From NCBI RefSeq assembly GCF_009909185.1, contig NZ_JAAAMV010000013.1, positions 62,001 through 126,000 of the forward strand: a stretch of DNA of 64,000 nt, in the 5' to 3' direction. The notes below the pieces were generated by a model. The model did not search any database and was not told the DNA's origin. It worked only from the letters and a program-made list of their open reading frames with translations. The translations under genes were made by a program, and so were the position numbers. Numbering within the stretch: the stretch's first letter is position 1; every line of letters begins with the position of its first letter. Below are positions 36,514-45,434 of the stretch, one piece after another. The DNA comes from Paenibacillus glycinis. GTDB taxonomy: Bacteria; Bacillota; Bacilli; Paenibacillales; Paenibacillaceae.

Positions 36514-38601
36514 GTGAAGGCATCAGAAACAAATTTCCTTAAATTCATGCAAGGTAATAAACAATTTGTAATACCTATTTATCAAAGGAAATATAGTTGG
36601 ACCATTCAGCAATGCCGCCAAATATGGAATGATATCTTACGAGTGGCAGAAGATGATCAGTTAAAAGGTCACTTTGTGGGATCGATTGTCTATATTGAAA
36701 AGGGACTTTATCAAATATCATCTGTTCCCCAATTGCTTGTTATCGATGGTCAACAGCGTATGACTACACTGACTTTATTTTTGTTAGCCTTAGGGAAAGC
36801 AATCGACGACAGTGGTCAGACCTTTGAAATCACCAAAAAGAAGATTATGAATTATTATTTGACGAATAGTGAAGAGGAGGATGATTTGTTCTATAAACTT
36901 GTACTCACTCAAAGCGACAAGAACACGTTAACTCATCTTTTATCAGATAAAAATCTGCCCCATGAACATTCTCGAAGAGTCAATGAGAACTATTGTTTCT
37001 TTTTAGACGTAATTAATAAAAGTGAAGTTGATCTTAATAAGCTTTACCGAGGTATTTCAAAATTGATTGTTGTGGATATTGCTTTAGATCGTGATCATGA
37101 TAATCCACAACTGATTTTTGAGAGCTTAAACTCAACGGGTTTGGACCTTACACAAGCGGATTTAATTCGAAATTATGTTTTAATGAAATTGGAACCAAAA
37201 GAGCAAAATGAAATCTACATGGATTATTGGTATCCGATGGAGAAAAACTTTGGAAATCTAAATGACTCGACTTTATTTGATAGATTCATGAGAGATTATC
37301 TTACTGTAAAGACGGGACGCATTCCTAATATTAGTGATGTTTATTCGAGCTTTAAAGAATACGTGTACAACTTAAAAGGAAATACAATTGAACAGATTGT
37401 TAGTGACATCTATAGATACTCTAAGTACTTTGTGAAATTATCGTTCCAAACTGAGCCAGATAAAGAGATTAATCAAGTACTTACAGATATTAATACATTA
37501 AAAGTAGATGTTGCTTATCCACTACTTTTAGAGCTTTATGTTGATTATGAGGAGCAAAGTCTGCAGAAGAAAGAATTTATATCCATATTAAGAATGGTTG
37601 AGTCATATGTATTTCGAAGAGCAATTTGCGGGGTACCAACAAATTCACTGAATAAGACCTTCGCTACATTCAGCAAAGAAATTGATAAATCAAACTATTT
37701 GGAGAGTGTTTGTGGTGCATTTATTTTAAAGGATGCCTATAAGCGATTTCCGAACAATGAGGAATTTGCCAGGGAACTAACAATAAAAGATGTGTACAAC
37801 TTTAGAAACCGTAATTACTTGCTTAGAAAGCTTGAAAACCATAATCGAAAAGAAATCATAGATATTGAAGCATACACCATTGAGCACATTATGCCGCAGA
37901 ACAATAACCTCTCGAAACAGTGGAGACAAGACCTTGGATCAGATTGGGAAGAAGTTCAGAGTTCGTACTTACATACACTCGGAAATGTAACCTTAACTCG
38001 GTATAACTCGGCATTGAGTGATAAACCATTTAAGGAAAAGAGAGACATGGATGGAGGATTTGCTGACAGTCCCCTTCGATTGAATAAAGGACTTGGAAAG
38101 ATTGATACATGGAATGCAGATACAATCAATAAGCGTGCTAAATTACTTGTTGATCAATCACTCTTAGTTTGGGATTACCCACAGTTACCTCCAGGCATTT
38201 TGTTGAAATATAAAGATCAAAAACCAGACTCCCATGCAATAACGTATACGATTTCAGACCATCCTGAATTACAAGGCGACAATTTGATTTTATTCGAAGA
38301 GTTACGGAAGCGAATTTGTAACTTAGACAGTTCTGTTCGAGAGGAGTTCAAAAAGTTATACGTTGCATACAAAACGACAACGAACTTCGTTGATATTGTA
38401 CCGCAAAAAAGCAGGCTTAGGCTTAGTCTAAACATGGCATTTAGCGAGATCCATGATCCTAAAGGAATTTGTAAAGATGTAACCAACTTAGGAAGATGGG
38501 GGAATGGGGATGTTGAAGTTGGATTAGATTCTGTTGCTCAAATCGAAGATATCATGTTTTTGGTAAAACAAGCTTTCGAAAAACACCGTGATGAAGAATA
38601 A
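36514..38601 (+). CDS. GmrSD-like DUF262/DUF1524/DUF5655 protein
   Basis: The protein of about 695 residues has the DUF262 blocks IPIYQRKYSW (20-29) and DGQQRMTTL (79-87), then a DUF1524 HNH-type nuclease block YTIEHIMPQ near 455 with HTLGNVTLTRYNSALSDKPF after it. The last 100 residues resemble DUF5655. This is the layout of single-chain GmrSD type IV restriction enzymes, in which DUF262 uses nucleotide to control an HNH nuclease that cuts modified phage DNA. I chose GTG 36514, since AAAGGTGG lies eight bases upstream; TTG 36490 is possible. It is transcribed away from the OLD gene. Confidence 0.88.
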   Translation: MKASETNFLKFMQGNKQFVIPIYQRKYSWTIQQCRQIWNDILRVAEDDQLKGHFVGSIVYIEKGLYQISSVPQLLVIDGQQRMTTLTLFLLALGKAIDDSGQTFEITKKKIMNYYLTNSEEEDDLFYKLVLTQSDKNTLTHLLSDKNLPHEHSRRVNENYCFFLDVINKSEVDLNKLYRGISKLIVVDIALDRDHDNPQLIFESLNSTGLDLTQADLIRNYVLMKLEPKEQNEIYMDYWYPMEKNFGNLNDSTLFDRFMRDYLTVKTGRIPNISDVYSSFKEYVYNLKGNTIEQIVSDIYRYSKYFVKLSFQTEPDKEINQVLTDINTLKVDVAYPLLLELYVDYEEQSLQKKEFISILRMVESYVFRRAICGVPTNSLNKTFATFSKEIDKSNYLESVCGAFILKDAYKRFPNNEEFARELTIKDVYNFRNRNYLLRKLENHNRKEIIDIEAYTIEHIMPQNNNLSKQWRQDLGSDWEEVQSSYLHTLGNVTLTRYNSALSDKPFKEKRDMDGGFADSPLRLNKGLGKIDTWNADTINKRAKLLVDQSLLVWDYPQLPPGILLKYKDQKPDSHAITYTISDHPELQGDNLILFEELRKRICNLDSSVREEFKKLYVAYKTTTNFVDIVPQKSRLRLSLNMAFSEIHDPKGICKDVTNLGRWGNGDVEVGLDSVAQIEDIMFLVKQAFEKHRDEE

Positions 38602-38610
38602 TAGTTAAAA

Positions 38611-38636
38611 AAGGTCAGGGGGGAACCCCTGACCTT
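38611..38636. terminator. Strong terminator hairpin after the DUF262 gene
   Basis: AAGGTCAGGGG and CCCCTGACCTT form a perfect 11-bp stem with a four-base loop. Six A precede the stem, which gives a T-run for minus-strand transcripts, while the plus strand has only a short T stretch. It can act in both directions. Confidence 0.8.
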
Positions 38637-39056
38637 TACCTTATCGGGTTTTAATCCAACGGATGGCCAAGTTTCTCGAAAGGATCTAATTATTGAATTG
38701 CTTCTACCTTACTATTTGTCGCAAGCATCGCTATAGCTGTTTCCCAGCGTTTTATAGTTATTCAGGAAATGCAGGTTCATATCAAAGGCAATCATACTGT
38801 CCCGTTGATTTGATGTCGCAATCCTCTCAAATTGACTCCAGTCGCTCAGTTTCGATGTACTAATGGCATTGTGAAAGTTGTTAGTTCTGATATGAAACAA
38901 ATATAAACAAGAGAGAACGGAAAATATGATATATTGAAATAGGAAGATATTACTATGTAGAAAAGGTGGGGGAAGTGTCATAAGTTTAAAGACTAACTTT
39001 CTATGGTAAGAGAATTTGTGCATAAGTATTTACAATCTTGTGTTAAATCAGATTAA
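38637..39056. other. Non-coding region before the DGQR/HEPN pair
   Basis: About 420 bases without a convincing gene. A minus-strand frame at 38,712-39,023 has a protein-like C-terminal half (NAISTSKLSDWSQFERIATS), but its start is unsupported, so a remnant is possible. TGTCGCA occurs twice (around 38,717 and 38,813). The promoter of the next operon must lie here; no clear boxes are seen. Confidence 0.4.
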
Positions 39057-39071
39057 TTGGAGGATATTATA

Positions 39072-40310
39072 TTGATTTTCACAAATTATACTTCTAAAAG
39101 ATTAATGAATAAAACTTGTTACTTCTCTGGAGCCACATTGAAGGACTATATCGAAAATCTACCAATTGATTTTAAAGATTATAATATTCAAAGAGGAATT
39201 GTTAGTAATGTATATCTCGATAAAATAGTAGAGACAATTTTAAACAAGGGCCATATTCCTGCAATTACATTAGTAGCGTATACAATAGGAACTGCTCATA
39301 ATGATTCAACTATAACTATAAATGAATTCAAGATATTAGATGGATTACAAAGAACCTATAGACTTAAAATTGTATGGGATACGATTTTGTTTTATGAATC
39401 GATTTTTAAGCATCACGGTGAAGATTTAAAGACTTATTCTAAATTTCAACTGACAAGAAATTTCAGTAAACAATTAAGGGAAATATCTTCTTCGACACTT
39501 GTATTGGAAAGGTTAATACAAAGTGAAATGTCAATTAATCAAATTATTAATTGTTTTGATGAGATACAATGGTTTGAAATTTGGGAAGGCCTTTCACCCG
39601 AAGAGGAAGTAGATAAGATGTTACTTCTAAATGCAGGTCATAAGCAAGTTTCTCTAAGACATCAATTAGAATTACTTTATTTAAACTTGGTACCATATTT
39701 AGATCAAATTAAGGGAACACATAATGATCTTGTGCTCTTAAGAGAGAAAGATGTTTCTGCTTCTTCATATAGTAAAGCAAGGAAACAAGGACAATTTCAC
39801 TTTTCTCATATCATAACTTCTGCATTAGCATTTTTGGTCAAAGATACCATTACTACTAATGCGAACTTAATCAGCAAGATTCAAGATCATTCCACAAATG
39901 AAGAGCAAGGAAACTATTCAATCTCATATTCATTTCTTAACGGTCTTGTCGAATTTTTGTTGAAGTTTGATGATTACTTAGTCCAATTTTATAATAATGA
40001 TATAGGTATTCAATGGATATCAAGAGATACAGTTACAATTGGGCTCTTTGGAGCACTCGGAAAGTACGCAGATAATAAATACTCATTAAGTCATTCGGAA
40101 GTGTTTGAAAGATTTTTGGGTATATTAACTTCCACCCAAACTGATCTACTTAGAATTAATGAATACAACAATCTCAGATCGAATTTGGATTTAAGTAGGG
40201 TTAATATTGGAGATGTCACAAAAAAGGCGGTCTATTGGGGAATATTGAAATTGCTTGAAAATGGAGATCCAATCGACTGGAAAGAGTGCTTTAGAGGTGC
40301 TGATCTATGA
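39072..40310 (+). CDS. DGQR-motif protein (DUF262/DndB-like), first gene of a two-gene unit
   Basis: The protein has about 412 residues from TTG 39072, which has TTGGAGG eight bases upstream. Residues 36-105 hold NIQRGIVS, VYLDKIVETIL and FKILDGLQRTYRL. A charged QR followed by a DGxxR block is the arrangement in DUF262 and DGQHR (DndB-type) proteins, which share a ParB/sulfiredoxin-like fold that can bind or hydrolyse nucleotide. The rest is helical and unrecognised, and no HNH domain is present. Its stop overlaps the start of the HEPN-motif gene (ATGA), so the two products are made together. A defence role is inferred from location and partner. Confidence 0.65.
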   Translation: MIFTNYTSKRLMNKTCYFSGATLKDYIENLPIDFKDYNIQRGIVSNVYLDKIVETILNKGHIPAITLVAYTIGTAHNDSTITINEFKILDGLQRTYRLKIVWDTILFYESIFKHHGEDLKTYSKFQLTRNFSKQLREISSSTLVLERLIQSEMSINQIINCFDEIQWFEIWEGLSPEEEVDKMLLLNAGHKQVSLRHQLELLYLNLVPYLDQIKGTHNDLVLLREKDVSASSYSKARKQGQFHFSHIITSALAFLVKDTITTNANLISKIQDHSTNEEQGNYSISYSFLNGLVEFLLKFDDYLVQFYNNDIGIQWISRDTVTIGLFGALGKYADNKYSLSHSEVFERFLGILTSTQTDLLRINEYNNLRSNLDLSRVNIGDVTKKAVYWGILKLLENGDPIDWKECFRGADL

Positions 40311-41686
40311 CAACTAATTCAACTAATAATGCAACAAAAACAGTCTATGATTTTCTATACGAAAAATTGCTCTCTTTCTTGGAGTATCTTACAGAGGGAA
40401 GATATGAACAATACCTAAGGGTCTATGAACCTGAAAAAAAAGAAGATTTAGAACAGATAATAGTAGTTCTATTTGAGAGGAAACAGGATGTACAAGATTT
40501 TTACGAAAGAAACGAGTTGTACAATAATTTTTTTGAAATACAAAGGTTAGTAGAACAATTAGATAATGAGTTTCCCGAATACTTAGAAAATATAAAATAT
40601 TACTACAAAGTTTTCTTGAAGGTATGTCAAAAAATATGTGAGATAGACCCAGTAGATTTTTCAAACATCTCTCTGCAACATGATGCTTTTAAAATTGTTT
40701 TAGTTGATGTCAATCTTAAGAAGTTTTCTTATATAGATCAAAGAATTGAAAAATCTATATTATTAATTTCAACCACAGATATAGCTGATCTTGAGGCATC
40801 ATTTTTAGGAGTGAAGGTAGAGCTTCTGTTTTATTTAATATTAAAGATGGATATGACTGTGGCGCTTACTGGAAATAAGAAACTGTGTTTGGTAGGGAGT
40901 TCAGTTCCAAATGATACTCTTCATTTGAAATCATTTATCGAATTATTTGAGGTTTCAAGTGGGGGGAAAATTCATACGTCTTATAACTATAATGCGAAAC
41001 CTTCAATTACTTCTGATGTAAATTGGAATTTAAGTGACGGATATTACCAGTTGAATGATTCTATTTATATATTAAGTGAGTATAATTCACAGGATAATAT
41101 ATTAGATAAGTATTTGAAGTTGTATCAAGTTATTGAAAATTTTATGTATAGGCAACCGATCTGTCAGCTTGTTAATGGAACGGGTTCTGATATGTTTACA
41201 ATCAGACAGTTCAAGTCATTGTACAAAAAAGTTGCTGAAAAGGAACAAGATGTTTTGGAAACATTATTAAAGAATGTTTTTGAGATGATGTATCAGAATG
41301 CCCTTAGCTTAAAGTTTAAAGATTTCATTCATGTTATCTGGAATAATTGCAAGACAGCATCAAGAATACCCGAAATTGATGAAGTCTTGAGTAAATTAGG
41401 CTGTTCTTATAGATGTAATAGTACGGAGTCAACTAATAGGAATCGTTTTTATGTTTTCTATTCCGATTTAATATATAAAATGAGAAATTCTATAGTACAT
41501 AATAAAGAGACCGAATACCATGTAACCTATGGGAATTTCAATAATTACCCTGCTAACCAGTACATACTTGAAGAGTTTCTTTTAAAGACAATGGAGGAAG
41601 TTGTGTTTAACCTGATGATTAATAAAAATAATTATGTTTGGTACAATAGTCCTAATCTCAAGTTGTATTCTGAGGTACAGATGTAA
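40307..41686 (+). CDS. HEPN-motif protein, second gene of a two-gene unit
   Basis: The 459-residue protein contains KMRNSIVHNKE, giving R393-N394-xxx-H398, the RNxxxH catalytic motif of HEPN ribonucleases. A helix-rich stretch upstream (YLKLYQVIENFMYR, LYKKVAEKEQDVLETLLKNVFEMMY) fits the HEPN bundle. The N-terminal half, about 250 residues, is unrecognised; it has helices first and a beta-rich part around 170-260. HEPN RNases often cause abortive infection or act as toxins. The ATG overlaps the DGQR gene stop, which suggests that the first protein senses or restrains and the second one cuts RNA. That division of labour is inference. Confidence 0.65.
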   Translation: MTTNSTNNATKTVYDFLYEKLLSFLEYLTEGRYEQYLRVYEPEKKEDLEQIIVVLFERKQDVQDFYERNELYNNFFEIQRLVEQLDNEFPEYLENIKYYYKVFLKVCQKICEIDPVDFSNISLQHDAFKIVLVDVNLKKFSYIDQRIEKSILLISTTDIADLEASFLGVKVELLFYLILKMDMTVALTGNKKLCLVGSSVPNDTLHLKSFIELFEVSSGGKIHTSYNYNAKPSITSDVNWNLSDGYYQLNDSIYILSEYNSQDNILDKYLKLYQVIENFMYRQPICQLVNGTGSDMFTIRQFKSLYKKVAEKEQDVLETLLKNVFEMMYQNALSLKFKDFIHVIWNNCKTASRIPEIDEVLSKLGCSYRCNSTESTNRNRFYVFYSDLIYKMRNSIVHNKETEYHVTYGNFNNYPANQYILEEFLLKTMEEVVFNLMINKNNYVWYNSPNLKLYSEVQM

Positions 41687-41735
41687 AATTATCGCCAAAA
41701 TGTTAGGGCGAGTCCAATAGGCATTTATGCTACTA

Positions 41736-42030
41736 TGTAAACAATAAATAAAGTCTTGCCATATTGAATAAAGTCCTGACAGGAATTAAATAAACTCGTG
41801 ATAAACATGGGGGAAGTCTAAGAGGAGAAAGGGGAAAACCCTTATCCCATAAGCCATTCCCCAATTTTTTTATCAAGACATTATTCAAACGCAAATAAAG
41901 TTGTGACAAAAAGAGGTGAGGGGAGAGACGGGAAATCACGGATTTTTAGCAGGACTTTATTTAATCAGGTGACGGTGGAATGCGGGTTTAAGGGGGATAA
42001 AATAGCAGAACTTTATTTAATATGGACACA
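41736..42030. mobile_element. Cluster of Tn7-like TnsB-type sites (candidate end or mini-element)
   Basis: Six sites with the core AATAAAGT or a one-base variant occur in 270 bases. On the plus strand they are at 41747-41758, 41767-41781, 41789-41803 and 41894-41908; on the minus strand at 41947-41961 and 42003-42017. Several continue as CCTGACA or YCTGCTA. Tn7 ends carry ACAATAAAGTCTTAAACTG repeats at about 22-bp steps, and the first three sites here are 20 and 22 bases apart. The groups converge, with TGTAAACA at 41,736 and GGACACA ending at 42,030 as possible termini. I see no matching target duplication. It may be a cargo-less mini-element or two adjoining ends. Confidence 0.5.
41831..41871 (+). 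terminator. Terminator hairpin inside the repeat cluster
   Basis: GGGGAA (41831-41836) pairs with TTCCCC (41857-41862), with an inner CTTAT/ATAAG stem, followed by seven T. It can end transcription from the HEPN-motif gene. Confidence 0.7.
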
Positions 42031-42054
42031 AACTCCATATTTCTAAATAAACAA

Positions 42055-42095
42055 AAGAGCGAGACACAGGCTACGTAGCCGTCTGTCTCGCTCTT
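42055..42095 (-). terminator. Terminator of the minus-strand XRE gene
   Basis: Arms AAGAGCGAGACA and TGTCTCGCTCTT are perfect over 12 bases around a 17-base loop holding CTACGTAG. It lies just downstream of the XRE gene stop on the minus strand and is followed there by a short T-run. Confidence 0.8.
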
Positions 42096-42105
42096 ATTTG
42101 CGTTC

Positions 42106-42363
42106 TCAGTTCTGTCCACACATCTTCTCGTATTCACCCTCTACTAGCTTGAAAAAGTCGGATGGCCAAATTCTAAGCCCTTTGCAGAGGTCAAATATTT
42201 TCGTCACGGAAGGCTCGTTCCTGCCGACTTCAATCATGGAAATATAAGAGCGATCCACGTCACATTCATGCGCCAAGTCCTCTTGACTCAACCCTTGCTT
42301 GATACGTATGGCTTTCACGGTTTTTCCGATAATTTGTTTGAGGATAACGGGCTGCTCGCGCAA
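42106..42363 (-). CDS. Small XRE-family regulator
   Basis: The 85-residue protein is a single helix-turn-helix domain: TVKAIRIKQGLSQEDLAHECDVDRSYISMIEVGRNEPSVTKIF. This is a canonical Cro/C1 domain, with little else. TTG 42363 is the start, since AAGGAG lies eight to nine bases upstream and no ATG is near. Promoter boxes are visible at 42401-42429. Small proteins of this type often control restriction systems or mobile elements. It stands at the border between AT-rich and GC-rich DNA, and its own composition is intermediate. Confidence 0.88.
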   Translation of the reverse strand: MREQPVILKQIIGKTVKAIRIKQGLSQEDLAHECDVDRSYISMIEVGRNEPSVTKIFDLCKGLRIWPSDFFKLVEGEYEKMCGQN

Positions 42364-42400
42364 GGATATTTTCTCCTTTTAAGTCCATTATCAGTCTGGT

Positions 42401-42429
42401 ATACTAACCAAAACAGATAAAGTATTCAA
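42401..42429 (-). promoter_or_regulatory. Promoter of the XRE gene
   Basis: On the minus strand TTGAAT (42424-42429) and TAGTAT (42401-42406) are separated by 17 bases, about 40 bases upstream of the start codon. Confidence 0.5.
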
Positions 42430-42588
42430 CAAATAGTAAAAAATATACATTTAAAGAAACTGGAGTAGAGTTACATGCCATGATCTCAAGCTGCTTATTC
42501 GTTACGGGATTAAAGTGAATATTTTATTAACTAACTACAGCAATAGATTAAGATTCGCACGATCCACGTTACCAAAGGAGGACAATGC

Positions 42589-43049
42589 ATGCAGGATAGT
42601 TCTACTGAGGGATCTTTCTTCACCTTATGGAGTTCGAACTACTGGCACGAAACCTCCCGGGCTTACATGAATTCGGCGGTCATCTTCTATCGGCACGACA
42701 TGTATACGGACTGTCAGTTGGTTGCGGACATGGCTCTGGATCGATGCTTAAGGCAATCTATCTCCACAATCAATGCGTCCGCAGCGTTCCGGCGCTCGAC
42801 ACCGAGAGTTGGCTCAGTTATGCCCAATTGGTCACGGAACTAAACGCTGGTATTGAACAGCTCCGGACACGATATGACGTTGCTCCACGACGCTTCTCAT
42901 CGCCGATCACGGAAGCGGAGATAAGGGGCTACCTGGAGCGGATAGACCGTTTGCTGGTAGAACTATCGCCTTGCATTGTTGAAAAAGATTCCAGTGCTGC
43001 ATACCGCTCGGTTGCATTAACGCTCAATGAAGCAAAGGAGCAAATCTGA
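42589..43049 (+). pseudogene. Frameshifted HEPN-like protein gene
   Basis: AAAGGAGG lies before ATG 42589. The first frame reads YMNSAVIFYRHDMYTDCQLVADMALDRC and then loses sense near 42,747. The neighbouring frame continues LKAIYLHNQCV, then LDTESWLSYAQLVTELNAGIE, and ends at 43,049. Joined, they give one protein of about 150 residues with the all-helical pattern (A-x-x-Y, ALDRCLKAIYL) of a HEPN-like bundle, without an evident RxxxxH motif. A single indel in GATGCTTAAGGC accounts for the break. It could be a real mutation or a sequence error. The HEPN call is tentative. Confidence 0.5.
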
Positions 43050-43241
43050 TATTTCGGCTTAGATCACACGGGTCTTCACCACTACCAACCCGCCATGCTG
43101 AAAATTTGGGTAAACCTTACAAATTAAGCAGGAACTATGCGGCGCATGCCGAACATATATTCGGAGTGCAGGCTCTCCATCCGGCGATCGCGTCCGATGA
43201 GGAGCCCGCCGAATACGTGCATTGGCGCATAGGGGGAAACC

Positions 43242-45434
43242 ATGTCTACCCAAGATCAGCTTCCGGATGTACTGAAGAATCAACTGACGGCTGAGCTTCT
43301 GTTCAGCGCCAAGACCGATCTGCTGCAGGATGGTCGTTTCGGAGAGCAATGGCTTGCTGTCACGGAGCAGGAGATCGTGGTATGGAAGCAGGACCGGACG
43401 CAGCTGCTCCGGCAGCCGATCGCGAATCTGAAGGATGCGCGGGCCGTCAGCGGCATCGGCGGCGGTACGCTGCTGGCCGACACGGGCAGCGGACCGGTCG
43501 TTCTCGCGCGCTATACGGCGGCGCAATCGCCGGTGTTCGGATTTGCCGCCAAGCTGCTCGGCGCGATCGCCAAGGACGAAGAGCGTCCGGTCTTCTCGGA
43601 GCGCGAGATGCCCCGCAGCTGTCCGAGCTGCGGCAATCCGCTGGCGGAAGGCACGCAGATCTGCCAGGTGTGCACGCACAACGGCAAGGTCGCCGCCCGC
43701 ATGCTGCGTTACACCAAGCCATACAAGCTGCAAATGGTCGTGGCCGCTTGCCTGCTGATCACGACGACGCTGGTCGAATTGGTGCCGCCCTACCTGACGA
43801 AGGTCATCATTGACGACGTGCTGGGTCCGAAGGATATCGGCTCGACGCTGCTGTATGTCGTGCTGGGACTGGGCGCCACGATGCTGCTCATGTCGGTCAT
43901 GCAGACGATTCGCGGCTTGATCGGCGTATGGGTCGGCTCCAAGCTGATGGGCGATTTGCGCAAGGACGTCTACAGCTCGCTCATGCGGCTCTCGCTCGCC
44001 TTCTTCGACCGCCGGCAAACGTCGCAGTTCATCGGCAGGGTGAACAGCGATTCGGAGGCAATGCGCCAGTTCATGACGGACGGCGTCGTATTCATGTCCG
44101 CGGAGGGGCTGCGGATCATCGCGATCTTCATCATTATGTTCGGCCTCGATTGGCAGCTGACGCTGTACGCGATTCTGCCGGTACCGGTCATGGTCGCGGT
44201 GTCGATGACGATCTGGCCGAAGATCGGCCGACGCTGGTACCAGCAGTGGCGGTCGATCTTTCGGCTCAATACGCTGGTCGGCGATTCGCTGCAGGGGATC
44301 CGGGTGGTCAAGGCGTTCGGCAGGGAAGGGGATGAATTGTCCCGTTACGGCGAAGCCAACGTGGACGTGGTGCGGCGCAATATTCGCATGGAAGGGCTCT
44401 GGTCCTTCATGTTCCCGGCGTTCGCCTTCATTGCCGGGCTCGGCACGCTCCTGATCTGGTATAACGGCGGCAGCAAGGTGCTGCAGGACAATATGCAGCT
44501 CGGCGTGCTGATGGCGCTTATTGCTTACCTCGGCATGCTCTTCGGCCCGCTGCAATGGATCAGCCAGATGATCAGCTGGGCGAGCAATGCCATGGCGGCC
44601 GCGCACCGCGTCTTCGAGATCATGGATACGCCGTCCGACGTGCCCGACGTGTGGAATCCTGCCGCGATCGGCGTCATCCGCGGCGATGTCGTATTCGAGC
44701 GCGTCACGTACGGCTACGAGAAGCATCATCCGGTGCTGAAGGACGTGAATTTGAAAGTGCAGGCCGGCGAGATGATCGGCTTGGTCGGCCATTCCGGAGC
44801 GGGCAAATCGACGTTCATCAACCTGATCTGCCGGTTCTACGACACGGATGAAGGCGCCATCCGCATCGACGGCACCGATCTCCGCGATATTAGCCAGATC
44901 GACCTGCGCAAGCAGATCGGGGTCGTGCTGCAGGAGACGTTTCTGTTCGACGGCACGATCGCCGAGAACATCGCGTATTCCAAGCCGGATGCCACGCCGC
45001 TCGACATCATGCGCGCGGCGAAGATCGCCAACGCGCACGACTTCATCGTGCGGCTGCCGGACGGCTACGATACGCGCGTGGGGGAGCGGGGTCATAAGCT
45101 CTCCGGAGGCGAGAAGCAGCGGGTGGCGATCGCCCGCGCCATCATCCACGACCCGCGCATTCTCATCCTGGACGAGGCGACCGCTTCGGTAGACACCGAG
45201 ACGGAACGCCAGATCCAAGAGGCGATCTCGCGGCTGGTCAAGGGCCGTACGACCTTCGCGATCGCGCACCGGCTCTCGACGCTCCGCAACGCCGACCGGC
45301 TCGTCGTGCTGGATCGCGGCAAGATCGTCGAGGTCGGCACGCATGAGCAATTGCTCGAGAGAGAGGACGGCGCCTACCGCAAGCTCGTCGATGCGCAGAA
45401 GGAGCTGTCCAAGATCAAGGGGGTGGAAGGCTGA
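43242..45434 (+). CDS. ABC exporter with zinc-ribbon N-terminal region
   Basis: The 730-residue protein fuses four parts. Residues 1-120 are a beta-rich, PH-like region. A zinc ribbon follows, with CPSC at 127-130 and a second CxxC (CQVC) about ten residues later. A six-helix exporter membrane domain occupies about 165-460. The nucleotide-binding domain has Walker A GHSGAGKST near 517, LSGGEKQR near 619 and ILILDEATAS. This is a homodimeric type IV (MsbA-like) exporter. The next gene, overlapping by one base, encodes a DUF1854 protein, a known companion of such transporters. Substrate is unknown; the NCBI naming I recall links this pair to cyanophycin metabolism in other bacteria, which is not supported locally. 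Confidence 0.92.
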   Translation: MSTQDQLPDVLKNQLTAELLFSAKTDLLQDGRFGEQWLAVTEQEIVVWKQDRTQLLRQPIANLKDARAVSGIGGGTLLADTGSGPVVLARYTAAQSPVFGFAAKLLGAIAKDEERPVFSEREMPRSCPSCGNPLAEGTQICQVCTHNGKVAARMLRYTKPYKLQMVVAACLLITTTLVELVPPYLTKVIIDDVLGPKDIGSTLLYVVLGLGATMLLMSVMQTIRGLIGVWVGSKLMGDLRKDVYSSLMRLSLAFFDRRQTSQFIGRVNSDSEAMRQFMTDGVVFMSAEGLRIIAIFIIMFGLDWQLTLYAILPVPVMVAVSMTIWPKIGRRWYQQWRSIFRLNTLVGDSLQGIRVVKAFGREGDELSRYGEANVDVVRRNIRMEGLWSFMFPAFAFIAGLGTLLIWYNGGSKVLQDNMQLGVLMALIAYLGMLFGPLQWISQMISWASNAMAAAHRVFEIMDTPSDVPDVWNPAAIGVIRGDVVFERVTYGYEKHHPVLKDVNLKVQAGEMIGLVGHSGAGKSTFINLICRFYDTDEGAIRIDGTDLRDISQIDLRKQIGVVLQETFLFDGTIAENIAYSKPDATPLDIMRAAKIANAHDFIVRLPDGYDTRVGERGHKLSGGEKQRVAIARAIIHDPRILILDEATASVDTETERQIQEAISRLVKGRTTFAIAHRLSTLRNADRLVVLDRGKIVEVGTHEQLLEREDGAYRKLVDAQKELSKIKGVEG

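Noticed and set aside
38712-39023. Minus-strand frame of 103 codons before the DGQR gene.
   Set aside because: The first half is low-complexity hydrophobic sequence with no supported start; at most the second half is a remnant, and no family is recognised.
43059-45350. Very long minus-strand open frame opposite the ABC exporter, and similar ones opposite other genes of the GC-rich half (for example 61,928-63,889).
   Set aside because: They are antisense to clear genes, arise from high GC at third positions, and read as arginine/aspartate/histidine-rich nonsense.
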